Assembly (NCBI GenBank): GCA_002917075.1
Contig: NTMA01000023.1
Span: forward strand, 405,404 to 469,403
Length of the DNA stretch: 64,000 nt
Direction: 5' to 3'
DNA from: Hawksworthiomyces lignivorus
Taxonomy: Eukaryota > Ascomycota > Sordariomycetes > Ophiostomatales > Ophiostomataceae
A program made the translations under genes and the position numbers. Below are positions 24,797 through 35,831 of the stretch, piece by piece. The notes under the pieces are model-generated. The model was not told the origin of the DNA. It did not search any database and saw only the letters and a program-made list of their open reading frames with translations. The stretch's first letter is position 1. Each line of letters begins with the position of its first letter.

Positions 24797-27700
24797 GTTT
24801 GCCAGAGATGTCGTCTGACGGGGTACTTGGTTGTCGGCGCCACACGCCAGACGCAAAGAGTGTACTGCAGCTGGGAGCGAGTCGAAGATACCGTTGCTGT
24901 TAAATTATTGCCGTAAGGCGTCATCCGCGAGGGGCGCTGCTTGGGATATGCATTTGAGTCGGTCACAGCAAGCTAGATAGAGAATATCGCAGAGTGGAAG
25001 GCGCACGCTGTATGTCGTCGGCAGGTCTGGTGTGGCAAGAAGACGAGACGGGAAGGCCGGCTGGCTGGGCTCGTAGCAAGGAGGACGAATTGATCTGTCG
25101 GATTCGATCGCAGAGACGAGAGAGCAAATCGCCGAAGTGAGGACGAGATGAGAAATGCGACGTGCTTGGTTCCAAGTATATAAATCTGGCGCCTCTTTTC
25201 TCAGTCGAAACAAAGTGAGGGAAATTCGAAATCGAGACTGAAGATAGCAAGAAGCCAACGCTCAGCGGAACGGAAGTGACAGTATTCGAGAAGGGAGGGA
25301 GATCGGGTATATGCGAAAGCTGGGTCGATCAAAAGAGCGAATTGTCCGTCATGCGGCTGCACAGAAAAAGAGACTACACACTATGAAAGTGAGAAGCGAG
25401 TCTAGGAGGGGAGGAGGAGGAGGGAAGAAAAAGAAAAAGAAAAGAAGTGAGGTCGTGGCTTTGCGGCGACGAGATGCAATTTACATGGGAGAGGTATTAT
25501 TGGATACACGACGGTAGGGAGGAGAGAAAAAAGGAAGTGTAATAGGAAATAAGAATACACAAGGAAGGAGCAAAGGAGACAAAGTTGGAGACAAGGGAGT
25601 GACAAATTGGGCCGTGTGGGAGAGGCCGGGGAAGGTGCAGAAGATTGTCGAGAGGAAGGGAAGAAGGAGCGAGGTTGAAAAGAGGTGGTCTGCAAGGGAA
25701 AAGAGGAAGAGAGATGAAGAGATGAAGAGATGCCGACCATTATTGCTGCGTAGTAGAGAAATAGAGGGAAAAGGTTTGTGTGGCATGCGAGTGGGCGGAA
25801 CGAATGTGGAAAGAGCGGCTTGGGACCAATGGCATGGGGTACAGCGAGGCCAGAAAAGGCTATCGACAAAGGGTAGTAACGAACGACGGCGCAGCGTGTG
25901 CAGGGCGAGGAGTACATAGTTATTACACAGCAAGTCCAGAATCTACGGAGCTTAATGCGCACCAACACATGCACACACACGCAAAAACGCATACACTTAG
26001 AGAGTCGCATATTGGTATAGTAGTACATTAGTACGGAGTATACGTACTCTGTATTAGTATATTAGTGCCGCGGGAGAGAATCGCACAGAGTAGGCGCAAC
26101 CTAAAAGAAGAGCGATCGTATTTTCAGAGCATATTGTATTATTACATACATAGGTAAGTACGGAGTACTCAAACACGTATACTTCACCCTGTACCTTCTT
26201 TGGAACGCCATTTTGTACGGCGCAGCCCATCCATCTAGAAGGGAAAGAAAGAAGGGAAAGAATATCTGTCAGACATACAGTACGACGCACATCAGATTTG
26301 GCTGTACCTATGTATCTTTTTCTTATACTTACCGCAAGTGGGATGGTGCGGTCCCCGTCAGTCTATAAATGTGGGTCTGGTCCATAATTTTTCACTTCTT
26401 TTTTGCTCTTCATCACGGGCCAGCAGACAATGCCTGCAACCTTTTTTGCCTTTGTTCGCTTCGTTTGGGGCTTCCACATTGTTGGTGCACACAGCAGCGG
26501 CGGCTTATTTCCAGAGGCGCACATCGGATATCACAGGATCGCAGCATCGCAGCATATTTTGCGAAGATAATACGGAGAACATCCTGGGTGCATTTCTCGT
26601 GTCCGCCCTTCACGGCAGATGAGAGATGATGCCCTAATGCAACCTGTGTACTCATCCTTGCCTGCCTCGAAATCTTACGTAGTAATGTCTTCTCACTATG
26701 CGCAGAGGCGACATGCATTAATACCATCTAGGGAGGCTGGAGGATGGCGGATGTAGTGACGAAGGGAGAAAATAAATTGGCTTGCATGGAGTATTCAGCT
26801 CTTCTTCCTGCTGCGGCTGTTCAGCGTGGTGAAATTCAGCAAAGATGGGAAAAGATCGATGCGAATGGCATGCAAGGCAATTTAGTCGTGTCTTTTCTCC
26901 ACGTAGCAGGTCACCCGTTATACTTGCTTGTTCACATTAATTGCTCCGTGTCTAGTTGTACTAGTCGCACACATCCAACACAGAATATGCCCACTACGAT
27001 ACTGCGCACAATATTTTCGTATGTATTTCTGTGTGGGGGGATGCGCCGCTAGATACCTCCCTGTCGAATGCTGTATTTGTGACTTGCAGCGAGTCTCAGG
27101 CCGGCGGAGGATGGCACGAATCGGTGCAAGTTGGGAGAGGGTGGTGGTGGTGCGTGCGTGCATGTAAGATAGATGACTTCGCGTCCAGAACCAACCTCAT
27201 GCGTCAGCTGCCTGCCACTCTGCACCTCATTTGAGACGCCGCCGTCCAACCTCCAGCTTCGTTTTCTGGGCCGCTGCGGCGAGAACAGAGATGTACGGCG
27301 CCCTGGATGCGATGAAGAACAATAAATACTATTGGCAGCAAAAGACGTTGCGATTGCCCGCAAAAGACACACGTCCCACAATCGCATACAAACTTGAGCA
27401 AACTTGGTTGAAACCCGTTCGGCATGCCATAGCGTGTTCATAGTCTTGGGAGTGGAGACGCTATAATCCTTATTCTTCTCTTCAATGGACAGACATGCGA
27501 AGCGACTAGCGTAGAGAACTGATGGTCTAACGTCGGCCGTGGACAAAGAGAAAAAGGAAGGGAAAAAAGAAGAAAATACGAAAAGGAATATCTCGCTGCC
27601 GCCACAGGAACTATTGCAAGTATACTCCAGACAGTGCGGCAGTGATCAGCAATGGTCCGTCTAAGCATATTGCGTTTCCGAGTCGAAGGGTCGTGTGTCC

Positions 27701-28582
27701 TGTTTGCACTTCTTCACCCGCACAACCAGGCAGAGATTTTGGTTCGTCACATGTACCTTCTTACATCTTTTTGTTTGAATGGCTCCTTCAACCGACAGGC
27801 CCGTTTCAGGCTGTCGCTCACTCTCGAAACAGATCGCCTTACTGATACGGCAACATCAAGCCACTTGCTGTCGAAAGAAACAAAAACAAAGAATCAAAGG
27901 GAAAGTAAAGATATGGAATATTTTAATCCGGTGCAGGGCAGCACACTGCAAGAGCTTTGGGTCGGGGTATCCTGATATCCTTGCCAGCTCTCGAGGAACG
28001 CTTCGGATGTATCGTATTACTTCAATTCCATGGCCAATCAGAAGTTGTCTGATTTTTTAAGGGTAGACGCCCGCAGCCAAGCTCGAGTTCACTGTCCAGC
28101 AAGGCTGACTCATCGAGCCTGCTCTTTGCAGCTCTAGGCGCTCTCCTCTCATCGCGTTGATCTGCAGCGCTATTTTCAGAGCTCATCACGGGGTAATATG
28201 CGGCGCGTATCCTGACCTCACCTTGAGGGAGCTTTGTACCTTGCAAGACAAAAGACCATCTAGACTATTCCAAAAAATTTAAAAAATAAAAAATTTAAAA
28301 AATTTAAAAATAAAAAAGGTAGTTGGGTACAATAATGAGAATGGACAAGTAACCAGTTACGTCATCCCGCCAAGGGAAAACAGGTGCAAAAAAAGAGTCA
28401 AAGCAGCTATCTGACGATCAAGGTCCAAGAAACGTAGTCAACGGCAAAAAGAGCTCTTTTCCTTTGATACTAGAGCTCCCCAACTATCAAGATCTCTTGG
28501 CAGCCTTTCTTCTCTATCCCTGATTTTTTTTGTCGAGATGCTTTTCTTTTGCCAAAGACACCTCAAACAGTCCTACCGCCAG
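24797..28582. other. long intergenic region upstream of KDM5
   Basis: About 3.8 kb without a recognised gene. The first 1.2 kb has a strong purine bias on the plus strand (25260-25760, many GAGA/GGAAG runs) and is probably KDM5 promoter and 5' leader, where long leaders are common. TACGGAGTA-type palindromic motifs occur at 26031-26040 and 26156-26168. A very AT-rich patch of aaattt/aaataa units lies at 28271-28318. Confidence 0.5.
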
Positions 28583-29746
28583 CTAGGCGTGACTTTTTGT
28601 GATCCGGTGCCGGTAGCCCCACTGCAGCTGGTAGAGCCACGCGACGCATGGTACGCCGACGAGCGCGACGGCCAGGCCCGCTAGCAGAAGGACGACGGCG
28701 ACGGAGAAGGCCCAGAAGGCGCGGCCGGTGGTCCGCAACCCCGCGGGGCCCGGCCGCGCCGCCCACAGGCTGTCGGCCGGTACCGACAGCGCCACCTGCA
28801 TGGCGGACAGGGCCAGCGACAGCATGGCGAACAAGAAGATGAGAGAGACCGTGCTCGTGGCCACGAACCCGCGGATCGACCAGTGGTGCACGAGGTAAAA
28901 GTAGGCGGCGCTGCTGCGGCGCCGCCACCGCCACCACTGCGCCGGCCGGAACAGCCGCGCCGCCCAGCGCAGCCGCGCGATGCGCATCTGGCCGTAGCGG
29001 TAGCGCCGAGCCACGTGCGCGTCGCTGACCCCGCGGAAGTGCGCCGCGAACCGGCTCCATCCCAGCCAGTCCACGCCGTCCGGCATCAGGAGCGCCGCCT
29101 GCGCGAGCCGAAAGTCCAGCGGCGACGCCACCAGCCGCGCGTACGACCGCAGGAAGCCGATGGCCGCCGCGCGACCGCCGCAGAGCGCAGAATCTGGCCA
29201 CGCTGTGTCGAGCGGGGCTGCATCCAGTGAGGTGTGCGAGGTGCCGTGTGGCGTGCGCGGCGTAGCGGCTGGCGGAGCAGCAGTCGGCGCGGAGGGGTCG
29301 CACGGCGGCGGCGGCGGGGCGCCGCTCAGGTACCGCGCCCAAAAATCGTAGTTGAGCAAGAACGCGGGGACCGGCTTGACGTAGATGCTGTCGCGCGTCC
29401 AGAGCATGTGCAGCTCCGGGTCTTCGGCCGCGACGACCTTCCGTCCTTTGATCTGCTGCACGTGCAGCGGGTCAATACTGTCGCCAGAGGACCGCGCGAC
29501 GAGCCACAGGCGGTCGTAGAGCTCGTCGATGATCGGAGTGCCTAGCTCGCGGGCGAGATGCGCGCAGACCACGTGGCGCAAGAGGCAGACAGCAGGGTTG
29601 CCGGGCACATAGTCAATGCAGCCTGGCTTTTCGTCCGGCTGCTGCGCGGTATCTGGACGGCGCGATTCTGAATAAGGCCTGAGGCGATTCGTATCCAGAG
29701 CGCAAGATGCCGGGAACGGAACAGTAGATAGCGTATCCGGAGACAT
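28583..29746 (-). CDS. fungal membrane protein, probably DUF6601 family
   Basis: Single exon, 387 residues from ATG at 29746. The N-terminal half is soluble. It has DRLWLVARSSGDSIDPLHVQ, EDPELHMLWTRDSIYVKPVPAFLL and LNYDFWARYL, a pattern I associate with the fungal DUF6601 family (from memory, not searched). An Ala/Pro-rich low-complexity insert (about residues 145-190) follows. A second conserved-looking part reads FLRSYARLVASPLDFRLAQ and DGVDWLGWSRFAAHFR. Two C-terminal membrane helices (near 300-320 and 345-370) end in a short basic tail. The function is unknown. GC-rich codon use matches the neighbouring housekeeping genes. Confidence 0.75.
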   Translation of the reverse strand: MSPDTLSTVPFPASCALDTNRLRPYSESRRPDTAQQPDEKPGCIDYVPGNPAVCLLRHVVCAHLARELGTPIIDELYDRLWLVARSSGDSIDPLHVQQIKGRKVVAAEDPELHMLWTRDSIYVKPVPAFLLNYDFWARYLSGAPPPPPCDPSAPTAAPPAATPRTPHGTSHTSLDAAPLDTAWPDSALCGGRAAAIGFLRSYARLVASPLDFRLAQAALLMPDGVDWLGWSRFAAHFRGVSDAHVARRYRYGQMRIARLRWAARLFRPAQWWRWRRRSSAAYFYLVHHWSIRGFVATSTVSLIFLFAMLSLALSAMQVALSVPADSLWAARPGPAGLRTTGRAFWAFSVAVVLLLAGLAVALVGVPCVAWLYQLQWGYRHRITKSHA

Positions 29747-30903
29747 CAAATAGTGAGGGCTTGTTGCTGCCGCCTAGCGAAGGAGGCCACAGCAATGCAA
29801 TTGCAGAGTTCGTCGTAGCAGCACATAAGGCGCATCTTCTTATGGATGGCTGCAAACAAAGGGCGGCTATCAATCCATACGGGAGCGCAGCGAAAGCTTT
29901 AGTCGCACATTGAAAATGAACGAAGGCAAGTTGAGGGTAGAGACAAGAATGAAAATAATCGATACTTTTTCAGCGCAAACTCAGTCCGTCCCCGCTGGGT
30001 CAGCATGAGTCTCGTATTGTCGTATTCAATCACACGAAACCCAGCGAAAGACCGACGGTCTGTGTCGGTCTACGGGGCAGTTCAACCGGCTGCCGCAAAG
30101 CATCAGAATACAATAATTGCCCATTGCGCGATCTCTGCCTCCGGGGCATAAGATAATAGTTTTTTCTAACAATTTCAATTCTCTCTGCCTCCTTTAATGT
30201 TCATTCAGCCATGATGCTCTTCTCTTTGCCCTTGTTGGATAACTTGCCAATCTTCATCAAGTATGGCTTTGTACCTTCTCTCAACAATACCGTTGCAGTG
30301 GCACAGTCTTTCTGCGTTGATGTTAGAGCTAGTGGTGAAGATTCGGCCTTGCTGCAGAAATCGTGTTATTGAGAAGTGGTACTGGACAATCGGCGACGAG
30401 GGGCCGAAATGTATACATTCTCTTTGGATTTTGAATCGAGCCGCCCAAAGTAGAACAAGAAGAGCAAGAAGAACAAGAGTAATAGCAACCTGTTTGTATA
30501 TTTTGATTTATTATTTTTTTCCCTTCTGAATTTTTGTTTTGGAATATAAGATCTTATTTAACTCTTCCGATTAAGATAAAAAACACTCGCTGGAGATAGC
30601 ATTGCCATTAATTGCTGCATTTGTCGCCCGAGGCTGCAGCCACTCTTTAGCTGTAAACAGACAAACAATTGGTGGAACTCTAAAACTGCAACTTCTGTAG
30701 GACGCGAGGGGGCTGATGAAATTAAGCGCCATCATTCGAAGCTTTGCATTTTGTCTGCATTTGCCGAAAAAAATTATCTTGCCTCTGTTCTACGTTATTT
30801 GCTACTTTCTTGTCTACGTCTAACATGTTGTGAGAGTCCTGGCTGTGGTCGGCATTCCTTTCTAAGCGGAACAGAATGTCGCGCTATAACCATCAATAGA
30901 GAC
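29747..30903. other. intergenic between divergent DUF6601-like and NLR genes
   Basis: About 1.15 kb separates the two divergent starts and must hold both promoters. I see no further gene. The plus-strand frame leading into the NLR has no ATG before 30904. Confidence 0.5.
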
Positions 30904-33900
30904 ATGGCTATTTGGTATCTTCTCAGCCTTGCCTTGGCTGGTTTTGTTTCCGCCACTTTGACCGCACTCGTTGCCTTTCTTTTCCTCTACGATCGACTTA
31001 CCAAGAATATCCCATCACGCCGCGACCCGGGCAGCGCCCCAAAGTCGAAATACGGGCTTGCCCCAGTTGCCGACTACCCACCTGCTAAGGAGGGAGGAGT
31101 CGAGTGCGTGTAATCTCTATCTAACCTACCGTTTGAAATAGACAGCTAACATCTCAGTATTATTTTCGTTCACGGCCTCGGATCTAACCCCGACACAGCG
31201 TGGACAGTAGAACGAAAGGAACCGCCTCATGACACGCCCAGCGACGACCTCTCTGATAGACCATTACTTGTCAACTGGGTCAGAGACTTCCTCCCTGATG
31301 ATATCCCGCCAAATTTGCAAAACAATACACGCCTTTTCTTCTACAACTATGACTCGTACTGGAAGAGAGACTCGGCGAATAAGCGCCTGAAGACTCTCGG
31401 ACACGATCTCCTTGATCAAATCAACGACAAGATTCGAACCACTAAACAGGTATCTCTCTAGTGGATGGAAGAAGAGTATTTCAAAGATTAACCATTAACG
31501 CAGATGCAAATTCTAGGAACAGAACCGGACCTTGATCTTCCTTGGATACAGCTACGGAGGCCTAGTCATAAAGCAGGTGAGAAGAAATACGCAAGGAGCA
31601 CACGAGGATAACAAAGGCTGTGCCAGCTGGTTTTCTAACTCTGCAATTGCCTTTATTACAGGCACTCGTCTCCGCCAAGACTCAGCCGCATCTCAGCGGC
31701 ATCATCGAGAACACACGGACGGTTCTCTTTCTGGGTACTCCACACCGCGGGAGCGGCTTCAGCGGTCTAGGATGGCTTGTTGCACTGCTTCTGCAGCCGC
31801 TGGGGTCGAATCCCCCACTCTTGGCCAACCTAGGATACGATTCGGTATTTTTGATGGACCTGCAAAGAGATTTTGAAGGCGTCATCCGGAACCATTGGCG
31901 CATATTCAATTTCTTCGAGGAGCGTCCCACGCAGATTTTCCAGCTGTGGTTCATCAAGTGGCAGCGATTCGTGAGTCAGATCCCATAAGCGACAAGAAAT
32001 GACGCCTGCTAATTGTCAAGCTGTAGTGCGTCCCCGAGTCTTCGGCGACGTTTGGGGGCGGACAAATTGTCTCCATCGGTCTCTCGACCGATCACCAAGG
32101 GCTAAACAAGTTCGCGTCGCGGGATGATGAAAATTACGACAGGGTACGATCAAAGCTGATACGAGCCCTGGATCAAACGGTCCGGCCGGCCAAAATGCAC
32201 TACACCGTGCCGTTAGACCGCGTGGAGAGCTATGTTGAGCGGGCCCAGCTCCAGAGCGCTCTTCGAAACGCGCTCCAGGTGCGGCACGACGGGGCCAGCG
32301 TCCCTCACGCAGTGGCTCTGACTGGGATGGGCGGCGCGGGGAAATCCCAGCTAGCCCTCGATTATGTGGAAGCCCACAAGGCACAATACAACCCGGTGCT
32401 GTGGATCGACGCTACCAGCCAAGAGACGGTGCGGTCCAGCTTTCTGAGAACTGCCAGAGAGATCGGGCTCTCCGGGGAGCGAAACACGAGCCAAGTCTCT
32501 AGCTTTATCGACGCCGCAGAGACCCAGGCCGTACTGCGATACCTTCGCGAGAGAACAGGTGCTGACGAGGAATGGCTTGCAATCGTCGACAATGCCGATG
32601 ACCTCACATGGGGAGTCAAGAAAATCGTGCCGAGAGGTGAACGAGGAAGCGTTATCATAACAAGCCAGGACAGCAAGTGTCAGATGCTGATTCCACGTGG
32701 CTGTGAGACGGTCGAGGTCAATGTTATGTCTCCGAGAGAAGCCTCGACGCTTCTGCTTCGGCATCTTGGATACAAACCAGACACGGCACCAGAGGCTGTA
32801 CAAAAGCAGTGCGGCGAGATTGCAGATAAGCTCGGGTGCCTAGCGCTTGCAGTAGACCTTGCGGGCGCGTACATTGGCAACGAAGCCGACCCAGACGGCG
32901 CCCTGGCAAAGTACCTAGAAGACTACGAAAGACACCACGACGAGCTTCTGGGGCAGTCCGGATTTCGGGGCTTGAAGCCAACGGAGAAGACGGCATGGAC
33001 AGTTTGGGATACAACACTCGAGAAGATCACAACGCAGTACCCGGACCTGCAGCCTCGCCTGCTTCTCCGATATCTCGCAAATTTCAAGGGAGCCATCATT
33101 GAGGATGAAATCTTTCATCTGGCGTCTCTTGGGTTCGCTAAATGTCCTCCATTATTTGAAGAAATACCCCACGAGCTGCAGAAAATTTTCTTTGTCAGTG
33201 ATGGGTCCTGGGATAGTTTTGGTTACCGACAGAGCTGCGCCCTTCTTGCTCGCTATAACCTCTTGCAGAGGGTCCAAGGGGACTGGCCAGGGATCACCAT
33301 GCATAAGCTGGTTCAGAGGCGGGCAGTCTATGGCGAAGACCAGAAAAAGTGGTCATGGTGGCATGCTGTCTGCATAGCCTCAGCATGCCGCCAGGCAAGC
33401 GAGCCAGGTCCCCATATTACGAAGTTTTGGCGACATCTTTTTGTCCATCTCGTATCTCCCACAGAATGCGACAGCTTTATGACAAGCACTACACCAATAT
33501 CACTCGTTGTTGAAGCAGAACTAGCAAGCTTCTACGCGAAACAAGGGCAGTTTCAGGTCGCCGCAGCCTTTGTGGTGAGGCTGTTCAGGCGTAGCCAGGC
33601 TGCATTCGGGGATGATCCTGACATAGCAACAATGCTCGTGGAAATTCGAGCGACGTTTCTCTCGGGCTACAGCAGCGGGGCAGAGGCACTTCGTCTCCAA
33701 CAACAGGTCATAGAATATAACAAAGCTAGGCATGGGGAGGATCATCACATCACGCTGAGAAGCGTGGGTTTCCTTGCTTCGATATACGATACACAAGGCC
33801 AGTTACAGAAAGCCGTCGAGATCGAAGAGCCTTTGCTGCAAGCTTACAAAAACACTCTCGGCGAGACCCACCTCGACACCTTGAATTGTACAAGTAAGCT

Positions 33901-34180
33901 TGCATCAATATATCGCCGCCAAGGCCGGCTACAAGAGGCCGAGGCATTTGGAATGCAAGCTTTGAGCGGTTTTAAGACTACGCGAGGCGAGACGCACCCT
34001 GAGACGTCAGAAATAATGACCCTGTTGGCGTTGATATATAAGGATCAAAACCGGTTCCAAGAGGCTGAGGCGCTTGAAGAACAAGTCTTGAGCTATCACA
34101 AAGCCGTTCTGGGCGAAAAGCATATTCTCACACTAAATGCTAGGCTCTCCTTATCAATAACACATCTCAAACAACATTAG
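30904..34180 (+). CDS. NLR/STAND protein: TM anchor, SesB-like hydrolase, NB-ARC, TPR
   Basis: Five exons: 30904-31109, 31158-31449, 31517-31576, 31662-31970, 32027-34180; 1006 residues. The acceptor of exon 3 could instead be at 31523. An N-terminal transmembrane segment (about 4-28) precedes an alpha/beta-hydrolase domain of SesB type: IIFVHGLGSNPDTAW, nucleophile elbow GYSYGG near 178, and LGTPHRGSG. NB-ARC follows, with P-loop GMGGAGKSQLAL near 390, LAIVDNADD (Walker B) near 474, GSVIITSQD, and LGCLALAVDLAGA (GLPL-like). From about 790 onward are TPRs of about 42 residues (ETHLDTLNCTSKLASIYRRQGRLQEAEAF type). Known fungal NLRs of this architecture are linked to non-self recognition and programmed cell death. 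Here the hydrolase is the likely effector and the TPRs the sensor. The frame stays open beyond the TAG at 34178. Confidence 0.9.
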
Positions 34181-34429
34181 ATCAAAGAGGCTTTGATGCT
34201 ACAGCTTCAAGCATTAGAGGCCCAAGGGATCAGCTTCAGAAGGGGATACGACACGCTGAGAAGTATTATTAATGATGCCCAGACATGGCAAGCTGTAGAG
34301 AAACTTTCAGACGCACTGAAATTCACAAGGCTCTGGTTCCAAGTAGCAACGCATCTCTTCGGCGCAGATCATGAGCTCACTGAGGAAGCTCTGAGGTTGA
34401 TAGATAAGTGCAGCGGCAACGATGTGTAA
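34181..34429 (+). pseudogene. in-frame continuation of the TPR array beyond the NLR stop codon
   Basis: The codons after TAG (34178-34180) continue in the same frame for 82 residues to a second stop at 34429. IKEALMLQLQALEAQGISF completes the half-repeat begun by LSITHLKQH before the stop. LFGADHELTEEALRLIDKC resembles the terminal unit. So the coding region was probably longer and was cut by a single nonsense change, or the stop is read through or allele-specific. The segment has no start of its own. Confidence 0.6.
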
Positions 34430-34538
34430 CTAGCTTGCCCATTTATAACCATGACATAAAATATGACCTAGTCATTGTGCCTCTTCTTTGTCGGCCTTCG
34501 CTCACTCTTCCATGCATCCGACTGTTCTGTTTCCGTGA

Positions 34539-35831
34539 TTATAGGACAATGGTATGAGGCGAATTGGCTCTGAGCGCCGGAACGGTGGCGGCATTAGCTG
34601 TTGTTGATGTCGTTCTTCTTGTTGCCTTCAGCCCGCTTGCAGGCCTTGTTCTCTTAGTTGTACTTGTTGTCTTGGCTGCTTGCGTGTTTGTCGGCCTTCT
34701 CGTCTTCGAAGTCGTCGCTGCCGTCAGAAACGCCGCATCGTCTGATCCAGCAGCCTCTGATTCACTATCGCCAGATGCTGTACCAGCATCCGCAGCTGCC
34801 CGGTCCGCCATCTCCTGCCGCCGCTTCCCTTTGACCAGCTTCTCCACCTCCTTCGGCGCCCGCAGCCGCAGGGTCAGCTCCTTCATCATGTCTGCCCAGA
34901 CGACCGGCCCGCCGCAGTCGGGGCAGCGCCCCCCGGTGGGAAGAAGCGCACCGTGCGCTTCCGCGCTCGCGCCCGCCGCCCCGGTCGCTGTCTGGCCCGC
35001 CTCTTCTGCGAGAAGGTGCCGGCTCCAGCAGCGCAGGTGCCCGGCGGCCTCGCACGCATCGTTTGGGCACACGACGTACAGGCCTTGGCCTGGCGGCAGG
35101 TCCTCGTGGCAGACGGCGCACTGGCCCCCGCGCTCAAACAGGAAGATGTCGCGGGCCTTGTCGACGTAGTCGCGCAGGGGCGCGTAGTCGAGGGGCAGCG
35201 CGTGGATGCCCCAGGCGGGCAGGCCCGCGTCGCCGCTGCTGGTGGTGGTGGTGGTGGTGGCGGCCACCACCGCTGGCTCCTGCGCGGCCGGCAGCAGCGG
35301 CGGGCCAAAGTCGGTCAGCACCTCCAGAGGAGCGGCCGAGGCGGTCGGCGCGGACGCCTCGGCGCACCACCGGGCCCAGGCGGCGTGGACGTCCGGGGCG
35401 AAGACGTGCAGGCGCAGCGGCCAACGGGCGAAGCTGGGGACGCGCAGCAGCAGGTGCAGGTTGGCGAGGACGGAGCGCAGGCTGGCGGGGGGCCGGCGCG
35501 GGTGGCCGTTCTTCTTGGTCTGATGGGCGACGGAGAGGCGGGCGCCGGCGGGGATGTGCAGCGACAGGTGCGGGTTGGTCAGGGCCCACTCGAACTGCAG
35601 GGCGGCGACGGCGCCCGGGAAGCCCGCGACCAGCGCGACCATCTCCCAGGGCCGCAGGCTGGCGCGGGCGGTGCGCGCGGCGCCCCCGCGGACGACGCCG
35701 TTGTGCTGCTTGAGGCGGCGCGGCGGGTCGTTGGTGGACCCGATGTAGAGCGAGGCGTGGCGCATGGTGGAGCGCAAGACGTAGACGGTGTAGAGGGCCG
35801 GGATGGGCCGCGACGAGACGGAGGTGGCCAT
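34539..35831 (-). CDS. SLX1: structure-specific endonuclease subunit SLX1
   Basis: Single exon, 430 residues from ATG at 35831. SLX1 is the catalytic subunit of the SLX1-SLX4 nuclease, which cuts branched DNA such as 5' flaps, replication forks and Holliday junctions in the nucleus. The GIY-YIG domain fills residues 13-95: VYVLRS, LYIGSTNDPPRRLKQHNG, GGAARTAR and WEMVALVAGFPG, with the conserved late Glu in LQFEWAL. A zinc-binding RING/PHD-like domain lies at about 238-320 (CAVCHEDL, CPNDACEAAGHLRCW, CPDCGGPVVW). The C-terminal 80 residues are a Lys/Arg/Thr-rich disordered tail. It converges with the NLR gene, whose stop lies 360 bases away. Confidence 0.93.
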   Translation of the reverse strand: MATSVSSRPIPALYTVYVLRSTMRHASLYIGSTNDPPRRLKQHNGVVRGGAARTARASLRPWEMVALVAGFPGAVAALQFEWALTNPHLSLHIPAGARLSVAHQTKKNGHPRRPPASLRSVLANLHLLLRVPSFARWPLRLHVFAPDVHAAWARWCAEASAPTASAAPLEVLTDFGPPLLPAAQEPAVVAATTTTTTSSGDAGLPAWGIHALPLDYAPLRDYVDKARDIFLFERGGQCAVCHEDLPPGQGLYVVCPNDACEAAGHLRCWSRHLLAEEAGQTATGAAGASAEAHGALLPTGGRCPDCGGPVVWADMMKELTLRLRAPKEVEKLVKGKRRQEMADRAAADAGTASGDSESEAAGSDDAAFLTAATTSKTRRPTNTQAAKTTSTTKRTRPASGLKATRRTTSTTANAATVPALRANSPHTIVL

